64,000 nt of DNA, from assembly GCA_041655275.1 (NCBI GenBank), contig JBBAFU010000009.1:84791-148790 (forward strand), read 5' to 3'. This stretch comes from JAJYRX01 sp041655275. Its GTDB lineage: Bacteria; Pseudomonadota; Gammaproteobacteria; Burkholderiales; Burkholderiaceae_B. Position numbers and translations under genes: made by a program. The notes under the pieces are model-generated. The model saw nothing but the letters and a program-made list of their open reading frames with translations. It was not told where the DNA came from and made no database searches. Every line of letters begins with the position of its first letter. Within the stretch, counting starts at the first letter, position 1. Positions 57,110-64,000 of the stretch are shown here, piece by piece.

Positions 57110-57663
57110 ACTCCTCGCCCATACCGTCCCAGCGCTTGCGCAGCATTCTGGCTGTCCTCGAGTTCCCGGGCGTATTCATCGCCAAACTGGCAAGCTGGCT
57201 CATCGTCCCGCTCACCATCGCACTGGTGTACGAGGTCACGTCACGGTACATATTCAACAAACCGACCATTTGGGCCTATGACATGACCTACATGCTTTCG
57301 AGCGCGGTGTTCATGCTCGGAACCGCATACGCCCTCAAGAAAGGTCACCATGTACGCGTAGACTTCCTTCTTGCCATGATCAAACCGCGCTGGCAGGCAC
57401 TGATGGATACCATTCTCTATCTGGTGCTCTACTTTCCGGCCATGGGACTGTTCTTCACCATCAGCTTCCGCTTTGCCAAACAATCATGGATGCAAGGGGA
57501 ACTCTATCCCCAGAGTCCGTGGATGCCACCAATCTATCCCCTGAAGGCGGTTATCCCACTCACGATCTTCCTCCTGCTGCTCCAGGGAGCTGCAGAGCTC
57601 ATCAAGGCCCTCTGGGTCGTGCGCCACAACATCCCTTTCAAGACCGATGAGATCGAACCATGA
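57106..57663 (+). CDS. dctQ: TRAP transporter small permease DctQ
   Basis: 185 aa with four membrane helices (KLASWLIVPLTIALVYEVTSRY, cited in part, then MTYMLSSAVFMLGTAYALKKGHHVRVDFLL, cited in part). It is of the mannitol/chloroaromatic-like DctQ branch with a longer C-terminus. It overlaps the GMC gene by 4 bp and the large permease by 4 bp, so all three are translationally coupled. Confidence 0.88.
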   Translation: MNSSPIPSQRLRSILAVLEFPGVFIAKLASWLIVPLTIALVYEVTSRYIFNKPTIWAYDMTYMLSSAVFMLGTAYALKKGHHVRVDFLLAMIKPRWQALMDTILYLVLYFPAMGLFFTISFRFAKQSWMQGELYPQSPWMPPIYPLKAVIPLTIFLLLLQGAAELIKALWVVRHNIPFKTDEIEP

Positions 57664-58982
57664 GTGACCCCATCCTTGGCCTCGTTTCCCTGCTGGTCGT
57701 TGTCGGAGCCATACTGACCGGCTTCCCGATGGCCTTTGTGTTCATCTTTGTGGCCCTCCTCTTTGGCTACGTCGCGATCGGCCAGCAAGTCTTCAACCTG
57801 CTTACCTATCAGTTCTTCTCGCTCATGACGAGTGTGGAGCTCGCCGCCATCCCGCTGTTCCTGTTCATGGGCTATGTTCTCGATCAGTCGGGCTTGATGG
57901 ACCGCATGTTCAATGCGCTTCAGATCATTCTCGGCAAATACAAAGGGTCGCTCTACGTCATTGTTCTTGCAACAGCGACCCTGTTTGCTGCTGCAACAGG
58001 GATCGTCGGTGCCTCCGTGACTGTCCTGGGCGTCATGGCGGCTCCCATGCTGATCCGGAGCAACTATGACACGCGGATGTCGGCAGGCGTCATCGCTGCA
58101 GGCGGAACGCTGGGAATCCTGATTCCGCCAAGCGTCATGCTCATTGTCATGGGACCTTTGGTGGGTGTCCCGGTATCGACGCTGTTTGCCGCAGCTGTTG
58201 TGCCTGGTCTCATGCTTTCTGGTATTTACATCATATATACGGTCATCCGTTGTCACATCAACCCGCAACTGGGACCGCCCATTCCCTATGACGGCCCACC
58301 GTTGAGTGCCATGGACAAATTGCGTGAACTGACGCTGGGAGTCATTCCCATCACCATCGTCATCATGGCTACCCTGGGCCTCATCGTCGGCGGTGTGACC
58401 ACACCAACGGATGCAGCAGCAACGGGCACCTTCGCCTCGCTGGTGTTGACTGCCATGTACCGGCGTCTGACCTGGCGCGCGGTGCGGATCGCCGTCACGA
58501 AGACGATGGAAGTCAGCGCCTTCATCATGTTCCTGATCGGGGCTGCGAACTTCTTCGGCGCAGTATTCGCGCGCCTGGGCAGTGGTCAGCTCATCACGCA
58601 GACACTTACAACCCTGCCTGTGTCGCCACTGATCATGTTGCTGCTGATGCTGGCTCTGATCTTTGTGCTCGGTGGCCCTCTCGAATGGATCCCCATCGTG
58701 CTGGTTGTGGTACCCATACTGCTGCCGGTCGCACATAGTCTGGACTTCGATATTCTCTGGTTCAGCATACTGGTCGCCGTCACACTCCAGACATCCTGGC
58801 TCACACCGCCACTAGCCCTGTCCTCATATTTCCTGAAAGGTGTCGTACCGCAATGGAGCATGAAAGACATCTATCTCGGCATGGTGCAGTTCGTCGGTCT
58901 GCAGCTGCTGGTCGTCGGTGTGCTGATCAAATTCCCGGAGCTGGTGCACTGGCTGCCCAGAGTGACCGGCCTGCTTGACTGA
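57660..58982 (+). CDS. dctM: TRAP transporter large permease DctM
   Basis: 440 aa, about 12 to 13 membrane helices. DctM marks: FPMAFVFIFVALLFGYVAIG near the start, GTLGILIPPSVMLIVMGPLVG near 155, and WLTPPLALSSYFLKGV near 390. It is clearly different from the DctM at 25409, with a distinct DctQ and DctP, so it serves a different cargo. Confidence 0.9.
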   Translation: MSDPILGLVSLLVVVGAILTGFPMAFVFIFVALLFGYVAIGQQVFNLLTYQFFSLMTSVELAAIPLFLFMGYVLDQSGLMDRMFNALQIILGKYKGSLYVIVLATATLFAAATGIVGASVTVLGVMAAPMLIRSNYDTRMSAGVIAAGGTLGILIPPSVMLIVMGPLVGVPVSTLFAAAVVPGLMLSGIYIIYTVIRCHINPQLGPPIPYDGPPLSAMDKLRELTLGVIPITIVIMATLGLIVGGVTTPTDAAATGTFASLVLTAMYRRLTWRAVRIAVTKTMEVSAFIMFLIGAANFFGAVFARLGSGQLITQTLTTLPVSPLIMLLLMLALIFVLGGPLEWIPIVLVVVPILLPVAHSLDFDILWFSILVAVTLQTSWLTPPLALSSYFLKGVVPQWSMKDIYLGMVQFVGLQLLVVGVLIKFPELVHWLPRVTGLLD

Positions 58983-59056
58983 TTTTTACTGTGTGAGGAG
59001 ACCCTATGAATGCCTGAAGCTGGACACCCACAAGATTGACAAAAGGAGGAATCATC

Positions 59057-60187
59057 ATGATCCGAAGTATGAAATCCCGATTGGCCGGAACAGTGCTGGC
59101 ACTATCCGCGCCATTCATGCTGATGGCACCGGCGGTCAGCCAGGCCGCCGATCAGCAGGTATACAAGTTCTCGATCCAGACCGCGGTCCCTACAGCCAGC
59201 CTGTACTTCAAGCTGCTGGAACAGTTCTCAAAACAGGTTGACGTGATGTCAGCCGGCAGGCTGAAGGTGGAAGTACTGGCTGCAGGCGCAGTCGTCGGAC
59301 CTTTCGAGATACTGGATGCCGTCAGCAATGATGTCGTGAAAGCCGGGTATGTCTGGCCCAATTATTTCTCCGGAAAGAATTCGGCCTTCGTACTCTTCTC
59401 TAACGCACCTGCAAGCACCGGCCTCGATCAATCCAGTCTCGTTTCCTGGTATTACCGCGGTGGTGGAGAAGAACTCTACCGTGAGCTGCTCGAGGATGTG
59501 ATGGGCTTTGACGTCAAGGCCTTTCTGGTCCAGCCCATGGGTCCGGATCCGCTTGGCTGGTTCAAGAAACCCATCGAAAGCATGGAAGCTTTCAAGGGGT
59601 TCAAGTATCGCTCCCCGCCTGGAATTCCCGGTGAAACCTATCAGGACATGGGAATCTCGGCCGTGGGTGTCCCGGGCGGTGATATCGTGCCGTCCGCACA
59701 ACGAGGCGTGATTGATGCTGCCGAATGGATTGGCCCGGCGGACGATAGAAACCTCGGGCTGCAGAAGATCTGGAAATACTACTATCTGCAAGGTTTGCAC
59801 CAGCAGACGGACGTCGGACAGATTTTCATCAATGGCACGTTCTTCAACTCCTTGCCGGCAGATCTGCAGGAGATCATTCGAATTGCTGCCAAAGCAAACA
59901 TCGCCGACACTCTGGATGCCAACATCTATGACAACTCCGTCGCCCTGCACGATTTCATAGAGAAGGACAAGGTCCAGGTACTCGATACTCCGGAAGACTA
60001 CTACGCAGCCTTCATCGCATCCGAGCGGAAGATCACCAAGAAATATGCCGAGGCGAACCCTTTCTTCAAGAAGGTTGTCGACTCCCAGAGCGATTTCGCA
60101 GAAATGGTATTTCCCTACCGTTCACGGATTCTCACACTCTATGACAACATGGTGAAGACCGCACACGAGCAGAAATCCCAGGACTAA
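59057..60187 (+). CDS. dctP: TRAP transporter periplasmic binding protein DctP
   Basis: 376 aa; ATG at 59057 behind AAAGGAGGA, the strongest ribosome site in the window. Signal peptide: KSRLAGTVLALSAPFMLMAP, cleaved after SQAA. The mature part begins DQQVYKFSIQTAVP, and it belongs to the branch that binds 2-oxo or hydroxy monocarboxylates as dimers (GFKYRSPPGIPGETYQDMG and AAEWIGPADDRNLGLQKIWKYYY, the latter cited in part). A strong terminator follows at 60217, closing the operon. Confidence 0.88.
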   Translation: MIRSMKSRLAGTVLALSAPFMLMAPAVSQAADQQVYKFSIQTAVPTASLYFKLLEQFSKQVDVMSAGRLKVEVLAAGAVVGPFEILDAVSNDVVKAGYVWPNYFSGKNSAFVLFSNAPASTGLDQSSLVSWYYRGGGEELYRELLEDVMGFDVKAFLVQPMGPDPLGWFKKPIESMEAFKGFKYRSPPGIPGETYQDMGISAVGVPGGDIVPSAQRGVIDAAEWIGPADDRNLGLQKIWKYYYLQGLHQQTDVGQIFINGTFFNSLPADLQEIIRIAAKANIADTLDANIYDNSVALHDFIEKDKVQVLDTPEDYYAAFIASERKITKKYAEANPFFKKVVDSQSDFAEMVFPYRSRILTLYDNMVKTAHEQKSQD

Positions 60188-60216
60188 TCAGAACAACAAA
60201 TCATCATCTCCAACTT

Positions 60217-60245
60217 TGCGCTCGTCTGCACGAGCGCATTTTTTT
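60217..60245 (+). terminator. Rho-independent terminator of the GMC-TRAP operon
   Basis: TGCGCTCGT (60217-60225), a 4-nt loop, ACGAGCGCA (60230-60238) and seven T. The 9-bp stem is perfect. It stands 30 bp after the dctP stop and before the convergent oxidoreductase operon. Confidence 0.95.
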
Positions 60246-60263
60246 GCTCAGACACATCCAACA

Positions 60264-60863
60264 TCAGGTTTTTATGCGACCTGGGTGTCCCGCAACTGAA
60301 CCCCGAAACAACCCCGCCATCCACCAGAGGAACAGGGCCAGCGCCACTATGATCATCCACCACCCGGCCCGGGTCTGGTCATCGACAAGATACTGGTTGC
60401 AGATACGCACTGGTGCAGCGATATAAAGCCAGCCGACTGCAGCCAGCATGCTCGCCATATTGCTCAGGAAGAAACCGCGGCCCAGGACACCCAGAAAGGG
60501 CCAGGCCAGTGCCAGAGGCAGCCCTGCCAGCAGCGACAGGCCAAGAAATTTCGCTGCCTCATACACCGGTTCGGACAGGGCCGCGTCCAAGGCCCTCGGC
60601 AACATCCAGTAGGTGAGCACGAAGACCGACACCAATACTGCGACACCCGGACCGCCCATGACTGATAGCAACCGCGCCCGGATTCGCTCCGGCAACCAGT
60701 GAGGCATACGCATGCCGAGCACCAGGAGCAAGGGCATCTGAACCAGCATATGCATGACCATGCTGGCCTCCAGCCAGGACCGCAAGGGCGGGCTGGCCAA
60801 TACCAGCCATGCCCCCACTCCGGCCCAGGGCAGATCATGTTTCCAGGTTGGCTGCCATCTCAT
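60264..60863 (-). CDS. CtaG-like or accessory membrane protein of the oxidoreductase operon
   Basis: 199 aa, five or six membrane helices. MVMHMLVQMPLLLVLGMRMPHWLP near residue 35 resembles the His-containing helix of caa3-type CtaG (copper insertion) proteins, but it is much shorter than those, so the identity is tentative. The start overlaps the SCO end by 4 bp (ATGA), tying it to the heme-copper operon as its last gene. Confidence 0.55.
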   Translation of the reverse strand: MRWQPTWKHDLPWAGVGAWLVLASPPLRSWLEASMVMHMLVQMPLLLVLGMRMPHWLPERIRARLLSVMGGPGVAVLVSVFVLTYWMLPRALDAALSEPVYEAAKFLGLSLLAGLPLALAWPFLGVLGRGFFLSNMASMLAAVGWLYIAAPVRICNQYLVDDQTRAGWWMIIVALALFLWWMAGLFRGSVAGHPGRIKT

Positions 60864-61483
60864 AGTCGCTCCTGAATCGCCATTTCGAAGCGCTCAAGCT
60901 CGTCATAATCCTCAATCAGCACGAGCCGGCCATCCCGGTCCAGCAAGTGCAGTGCCGCATTGTGCTCAAAACCACCCAGACCATCATCAATGGCAACCAC
61001 ACCAAACGATGCCATCAGCCGCTCCAGCGCGCGCGGGTCCGGAACCCGCGCCAGGCGCCATTCCCGCCCGTCAGCGCCATATGTCTCGCCGTACCGCTTC
61101 AACGCCCGCGCATCATCGCGCTGTGAATCGAAACTGATGCTCAGCAAGACGACATCCTGCTCGAACGCGGTTTGCGGCAAACGGTCGTGGAGCTGCTGAA
61201 ACAGCATCCCCAGACTGCGACAAATCGTCTCGCACCGCGTATAGATGAACTCTATGGCAACCAGACGACCCTGATAGTCACCCAGGGCGAAGACCTGTCC
61301 ATCCTGATCCTGCAACCTGACACCAGGCAGGGCCCTGGGTGCCTGCAGCACGGCAAGGCGCCGGGCGGATTCTGAAGTGTAGGCACGAAAGCCATCCGTC
61401 CCCCACCACAGCGCCGCCACGCCAGCCGTAACCACCAGCATCGCTGCCAGCAGACGGTAGCCGGCTTCATACCGGACTTGCAC
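60860..61483 (-). CDS. SCO1/SenC-family copper chaperone
   Basis: 207 aa if the GTG at 61483 is used, which overlaps the subunit I end by 17 bp; the inner ATG (MLVVTAGVAALWWG) would remove the first 16 residues. One N-terminal membrane anchor is followed by a thioredoxin-like domain with the copper site YTRCETICRSLG (Cys-x3-Cys) and the distal His in FEHNAALHLLDRDG. It loads the CuA centre of subunit II. SCO is expected in a CuA operon and supports the subunit II call. Confidence 0.85.
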   Translation of the reverse strand: MQVRYEAGYRLLAAMLVVTAGVAALWWGTDGFRAYTSESARRLAVLQAPRALPGVRLQDQDGQVFALGDYQGRLVAIEFIYTRCETICRSLGMLFQQLHDRLPQTAFEQDVVLLSISFDSQRDDARALKRYGETYGADGREWRLARVPDPRALERLMASFGVVAIDDGLGGFEHNAALHLLDRDGRLVLIEDYDELERFEMAIQERL

Positions 61484-62957
61484 CGTAAACCAGGGACGCC
61501 CGCGGGCGATCCTGCCCCATGTATCCCAGGCGCGTGAAGAAGCGCAGCAGGAAGACGATGACAGCGGCGATGAGCAAGGCTGCGAAGAAGACGGCGAAGC
61601 GATCAGGAACCAGCCATTCCGGCAGGTGCACGGCATAACGCCGTGGCGCACTGATCTTGCCGCCGTACAGGAAACTGAGTGTGAAACCCAGCGTACCAAT
61701 GACATAAGCCCAATAGGCCAGCACATCGATGGATGCATCGTGGGTGTCCTGCTGCGGCTTGCCCAGGTAGTACATGAAGCCGAACACCATGGACAGCATG
61801 CCCAGCAGCAGATAGGTATGGAAATGCCCCGGCACCCACAAGGTATTGTGCATCACATAATTGACGGTAATCGTGCCGTCGATGAAGGCCGGCATGGCAC
61901 CGGCCGCCCAGCCCAGCAACGATATGAAGAGCAGACGCGTGCACATGTCCCAGCGTATACCGGAACGATACACAATCATCAGGGCGCCGTAGCCCGTCAC
62001 CACCAGTATGGGGAAGGTGTTCAGATAACCGATCACATGCCCCATGACCAGAAACCATCTCGGGAACGCGAAATCCATCAGCAAATGATGCGGAAAAATG
62101 AACAGCACCATGACGGTGGATGCCGTCCAGGAAGCAAGAAAGACCTTGTTCGAGTTCCATGGGCGTTGCGTATAACGCGGCAGGATTTCATAGACGGCGA
62201 TCACCGCCATGTAGATGACAGAGTTGATGAAGACGTGGCCAAAGAAATAGATGAGCGCTTTCGCAAGCAATGGATCGACCGCAAATCCGGGAAACAGCAG
62301 GTTGACCAGCATCATGATCAGGATGACAGCGCCGGCGACTATCCCCGCCAGATTGACAATTGTCGTCATCGTGCTTGCGACCACTGCGGGCGGGGGCGCA
62401 TTGCCATCATCCGGACCGAACAACTGGGGCCAACCGAGTGCAGCACCCAGGCCGCCGTAACGCGCGATGACGGCACGCGCGATGTCGAGATGCAGCAGCA
62501 GGAAGCCCACGCCGATGATCAGGAGGCCACCCAGAAATGCTGCGGCGGCGCCTGTTCCCCATGTCCCCATGGAGGTGGAAGGCAGCGGATGGAGAAAAGT
62601 CCAGGCGCCATGGAAGTTGCCCACGAAGACACCGCCCAGAATCAGCAGCACTCCTGCGAGAAAGAGAACGAGATTGAGCCACATGATGCCTTTGCTCAGG
62701 GAGACATATTGACTCAGGAAATGCCACATGATGGCGGCGCCCGCCATGCCGACAATGCCCACCATGCCGATTCCGTGCACAGTCATCAGCTTGTAGAACG
62801 AAAGTGGTCCCATCTCGATAAACTGCGCATGCTCCATTCGCAGCAGCAGACCAAAGATCATCATCAGAAGGAGTACGAGTGCTGCGACAACAAGATAGGC
62901 AAGAACACCCGTTGAAGCGCCGCGATCAGGTACGGGGGTATAACTGTAACTGGCCAT
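61467..62957 (-). CDS. Heme-copper oxidoreductase subunit I, CuA-type nitric oxide reductase-like
   Basis: 496 aa, about 13 membrane helices. Heme ligands: His61 (LMTVHGIGMV), His378 and His380 (VPGHFHTYLL). CuB ligands: His241 (YFFGHVFIN) and His290-His291 (FIFPHHLLMD). In oxygen reductases of the A and B types the residue four after the first CuB His is the cross-linked Tyr (HPEVY or HPxVY); here it is Asn245. A Glu (257, in AVYEILPRY) lies later in the same helix, at a place where NO reductases of the heme-copper superfamily use carboxylates. This and the FNR-type promoter favour NO reduction; an unusual oxidase remains possible. Confidence 0.75.
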   Translation of the reverse strand: MASYSYTPVPDRGASTGVLAYLVVAALVLLLMMIFGLLLRMEHAQFIEMGPLSFYKLMTVHGIGMVGIVGMAGAAIMWHFLSQYVSLSKGIMWLNLVLFLAGVLLILGGVFVGNFHGAWTFLHPLPSTSMGTWGTGAAAAFLGGLLIIGVGFLLLHLDIARAVIARYGGLGAALGWPQLFGPDDGNAPPPAVVASTMTTIVNLAGIVAGAVILIMMLVNLLFPGFAVDPLLAKALIYFFGHVFINSVIYMAVIAVYEILPRYTQRPWNSNKVFLASWTASTVMVLFIFPHHLLMDFAFPRWFLVMGHVIGYLNTFPILVVTGYGALMIVYRSGIRWDMCTRLLFISLLGWAAGAMPAFIDGTITVNYVMHNTLWVPGHFHTYLLLGMLSMVFGFMYYLGKPQQDTHDASIDVLAYWAYVIGTLGFTLSFLYGGKISAPRRYAVHLPEWLVPDRFAVFFAALLIAAVIVFLLRFFTRLGYMGQDRPRASLVYGASPV

Positions 62958-62970
62958 GTTTGACTCTCCG

Positions 62971-63495
62971 TCAGGGATTGACTTGTATTTCAGCCATCAT
63001 GTTGTGATGGACGAGGCCGCAATACTCAAGACACAGCACGCGGTACACCCCGGCCTCCTCGAATGCATGGCGAATCGTATTCGTATAGCCCGGCATGGCC
63101 TGCGTCTGCGCAATCAGCCGCATGGACGGGTCGTAGATGCCGAAACCATGATTCACATCGGCACTGGTCACATGGATGTCCACGGGTTCGCCGCGCTTGA
63201 CTTCATTCTTGTCGAGCTCCCAGTACCACATATGACCAATGGCCGAGATGGTGTGCGTCGCCGGCCCCTGCTGTGCAGCGCGCGGACCGTAGGGAAGATC
63301 GAACAGGTTGTAGATCATGACCGGAAAGAAGACCAGGACCAGCAACCAGAAGAACCGCGCGCGCCAGGTGTAGGCTCGCTTGACCAGTGGGCCGTAATCC
63401 GTCTTGCGTTGGCGTGAATGCATTGCCACATAAATAAACCCTGCCACAATCAGGGTCATCAGAACGAGTGAATAACTCCATGCTGCTTCTTGCAT
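62971..63495 (-). CDS. Heme-copper oxidoreductase subunit II with CuA site
   Basis: 174 aa. Two N-terminal membrane helices (near 8-25 and 47-63) precede a cupredoxin domain. The CuA ligands are all present: His116 (ADVNHGFGI), Cys155, Cys159, His163 and Met166 (VLCLEYCGLVHHNMM), spaced C-x3-C-x3-H-x2-M. The aromatic patch GHMWYWEL faces the electron donor. It accepts electrons from a soluble c-type cytochrome or cupredoxin; none is encoded here. First gene of the operon, followed by subunit I after 13 bp. Confidence 0.9.
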   Translation of the reverse strand: MQEAAWSYSLVLMTLIVAGFIYVAMHSRQRKTDYGPLVKRAYTWRARFFWLLVLVFFPVMIYNLFDLPYGPRAAQQGPATHTISAIGHMWYWELDKNEVKRGEPVDIHVTSADVNHGFGIYDPSMRLIAQTQAMPGYTNTIRHAFEEAGVYRVLCLEYCGLVHHNMMAEIQVNP

Positions 63496-63597
63496 AGGAC
63501 TTCTCGCAAAAGAAAAAGAAAAATGAATAAGATTGCCGCCTGAGCAGACGTGGCTGTGGGTAACAGGAACGCCGGCGGCCTTTGAATGTGTGTTTAC

Positions 63598-63639
63598 AGT
63601 ATGTTTTTAGCGCTATCCAAAGGCCTTGACCTGGGTCAA
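63598..63639 (-). promoter_or_regulatory. Class II FNR/DNR-type promoter of the oxidoreductase operon
   Basis: TTGAC, CTGG, GTCAA (63626-63639) is a perfect FNR/DNR-family dyad. On the minus strand a -10-like CATACT (63603-63598) has its centre 32 bp downstream of the dyad centre, exactly as when the activator is at -41.5. Transcription would start near 63591, about 95 nt before subunit II. The site fits DNR/NNR (NO-responsive) or FNR (anaerobic) proteins; the sequence cannot separate them. Confidence 0.7.
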
Positions 63640-63687
63640 TAATAGAAACTTGCAGGTCCGAACAGCGATGCCTTCCAGGGACTTCTG

Positions 63688-63693
63688 TATAAT
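63688..63693 (+). promoter_or_regulatory. -10 box of the tRNA-Leu promoter
   Basis: A perfect TATAAT 33 bp before the tRNA-Leu. Transcription would begin about 25 nt before the mature 5' end. A hyphenated repeat CCTGGAAGT/ACATTTCCAG lies between box and gene. Confidence 0.5.
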
Positions 63694-63725
63694 TGCCCGG
63701 CCTGGAAGTGACATTTCCAGGCTTT

Positions 63726-63811
63726 GCACCCATGGCGGAAATGGTAGACGCAAGGGACTTAAAATCCCTCGGGCTTAGCCCATGCCGGTTCGATTCCGGC
63801 TGGGTGCACCA
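63726..63811 (+). tRNA. tRNA-Leu (anticodon TAA)
   Basis: 86 nt class II tRNA with a long variable arm. Acceptor GCACCCA pairs with TGGGTGC, discriminator A, CCA encoded (63809-63811). Anticodon stem AGGGA/TCCCT around CTTAAAA (anticodon TAA, reading UUA), T arm CCGGTTCGATTCCGG. UUA is the rarest Leu codon at this GC content. An IS end lies about 18 bp downstream. Confidence 0.95.
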
Positions 63812-63828
63812 ATAAAATCAAAACTTTA

Positions 63829-63881
63829 TGGCTCTACCCCACTATCGGGGACAGCCAGGCTCTACCCCGCCATCGGGGGAC
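63829..63881. repeat. Duplicated hairpin repeat, probable ISL3-type terminal inverted repeat
   Basis: GGCTCTACCCC, then a short spacer and ATCGGGG, occurs twice in tandem (from about 63830 and 63859), each able to fold by CCCC/GGGG pairing. Terminal repeats of ISL3-family elements begin GGCTCT or GGGTCT followed by C-rich sequence, and the transposase end follows directly. The outer copy is thus a good candidate for the element boundary, putting the insertion next to tRNA-Leu. A direct target repeat cannot be checked without the other end. Confidence 0.6.
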
Positions 63882-63890
63882 GGGCATTCA

Positions 63891-64000
63891 TCAAACCCTG
63901 TTGATTACACCATCCCAGCCGCAGGTGGCCAAGACCCGCAGCCGGTAATTCTCAAAATTCCTGAAGCCATAGGCACGACGCGAGAGCATTTCCATCTTCG
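63891..64000 (-). mobile_element. ISL3-family transposase, C-terminal end (5' part outside window)
   Basis: The last 36 residues of a minus-strand frame are visible, including MLSRRAYGFRNFENYRLRVL and the end TCGWDGVINRV before TGA at 63893. The AYGFRNFENYRLRV block is the standard C-terminus of ISL3 transposases. Coding sequence continues beyond the window, so intactness is unknown. Confidence 0.8.

Overview
The window reads as the chromosome of a GC-rich betaproteobacterium, most likely order Burkholderiales, family Alcaligenaceae. This rests on gene order (rlmE-ftsH-folP-glmM, recR-ybaB-dnaX-4.5S RNA, carAB beside greA), many TRAP and ABC carboxylate transporters, and CoA-based catabolism. 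The genus cannot be fixed from the sequence. There is no rRNA, prophage or CRISPR array. Two tRNA genes, one Y1-type transposase and the edge of an ISL3-like element are present.

Layout. 1-11.5 kb: a divergent MarR regulator followed by badH-badI-aliB-aliA-badK, a second acyl-CoA dehydrogenase and a five-gene branched-chain-type ABC importer; together a complete route from external cyclohexanecarboxylate to pimeloyl-CoA. 11.5-25.4 kb: housekeeping genes selU, glmM, folP, ftsH, rlmE (minus), yhbY (plus), greA, uraA, carB, carA (minus) and transaldolase (plus). 25.4-29.5 kb: a CoA-transferase plus TRAP transporter operon. 29.5-38.3 kb: recR, ybaB, dnaX, 4.5S RNA and an AddAB-like helicase/nuclease pair. 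38.4-41.5 kb: modE facing modABC, with a ModE box. 41.5-53 kb: xerD, ybaK, a bacterial eRF1-like protein, an Lrp regulator, a TIM-barrel isomerase, a second CoA transferase, a GGDEF protein, SDR, aldehyde dehydrogenase, amiC, tsaE and an AEC transporter. 53-60 kb: tRNA-Arg, a REP-type transposase, and an IclR regulator divergent from a GMC oxidoreductase and a second TRAP transporter. 60-63.6 kb: a heme-copper oxidoreductase operon that looks like a CuA-type nitric oxide reductase, behind an FNR/DNR-type promoter. Right end: tRNA-Leu and the 3' end of an ISL3-family transposase.

Most notable observations. (1) The nonamer TGGGTGTCC occurs 45 times by hand count (25 plus, 20 minus) where about one is expected; flanks are not conserved, there is no strand preference, and it is absent from 12.3-32.7 kb. 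It behaves like a DNA uptake sequence or another genome-wide recognition word. A sister word, TGGCTGTCC, occurs 13 times. (2) CarA has lost the catalytic Cys and His of its glutaminase domain, predicting an ammonia-dependent carbamoyl phosphate synthetase. (3) The terminal oxidase-like subunit I lacks the tyrosine four residues after the CuB histidine, and its operon has a class II FNR/DNR promoter, both pointing to NO reduction rather than O2 reduction. (4) greA has a promoter-leader-terminator arrangement like the GraL leader of E. coli.
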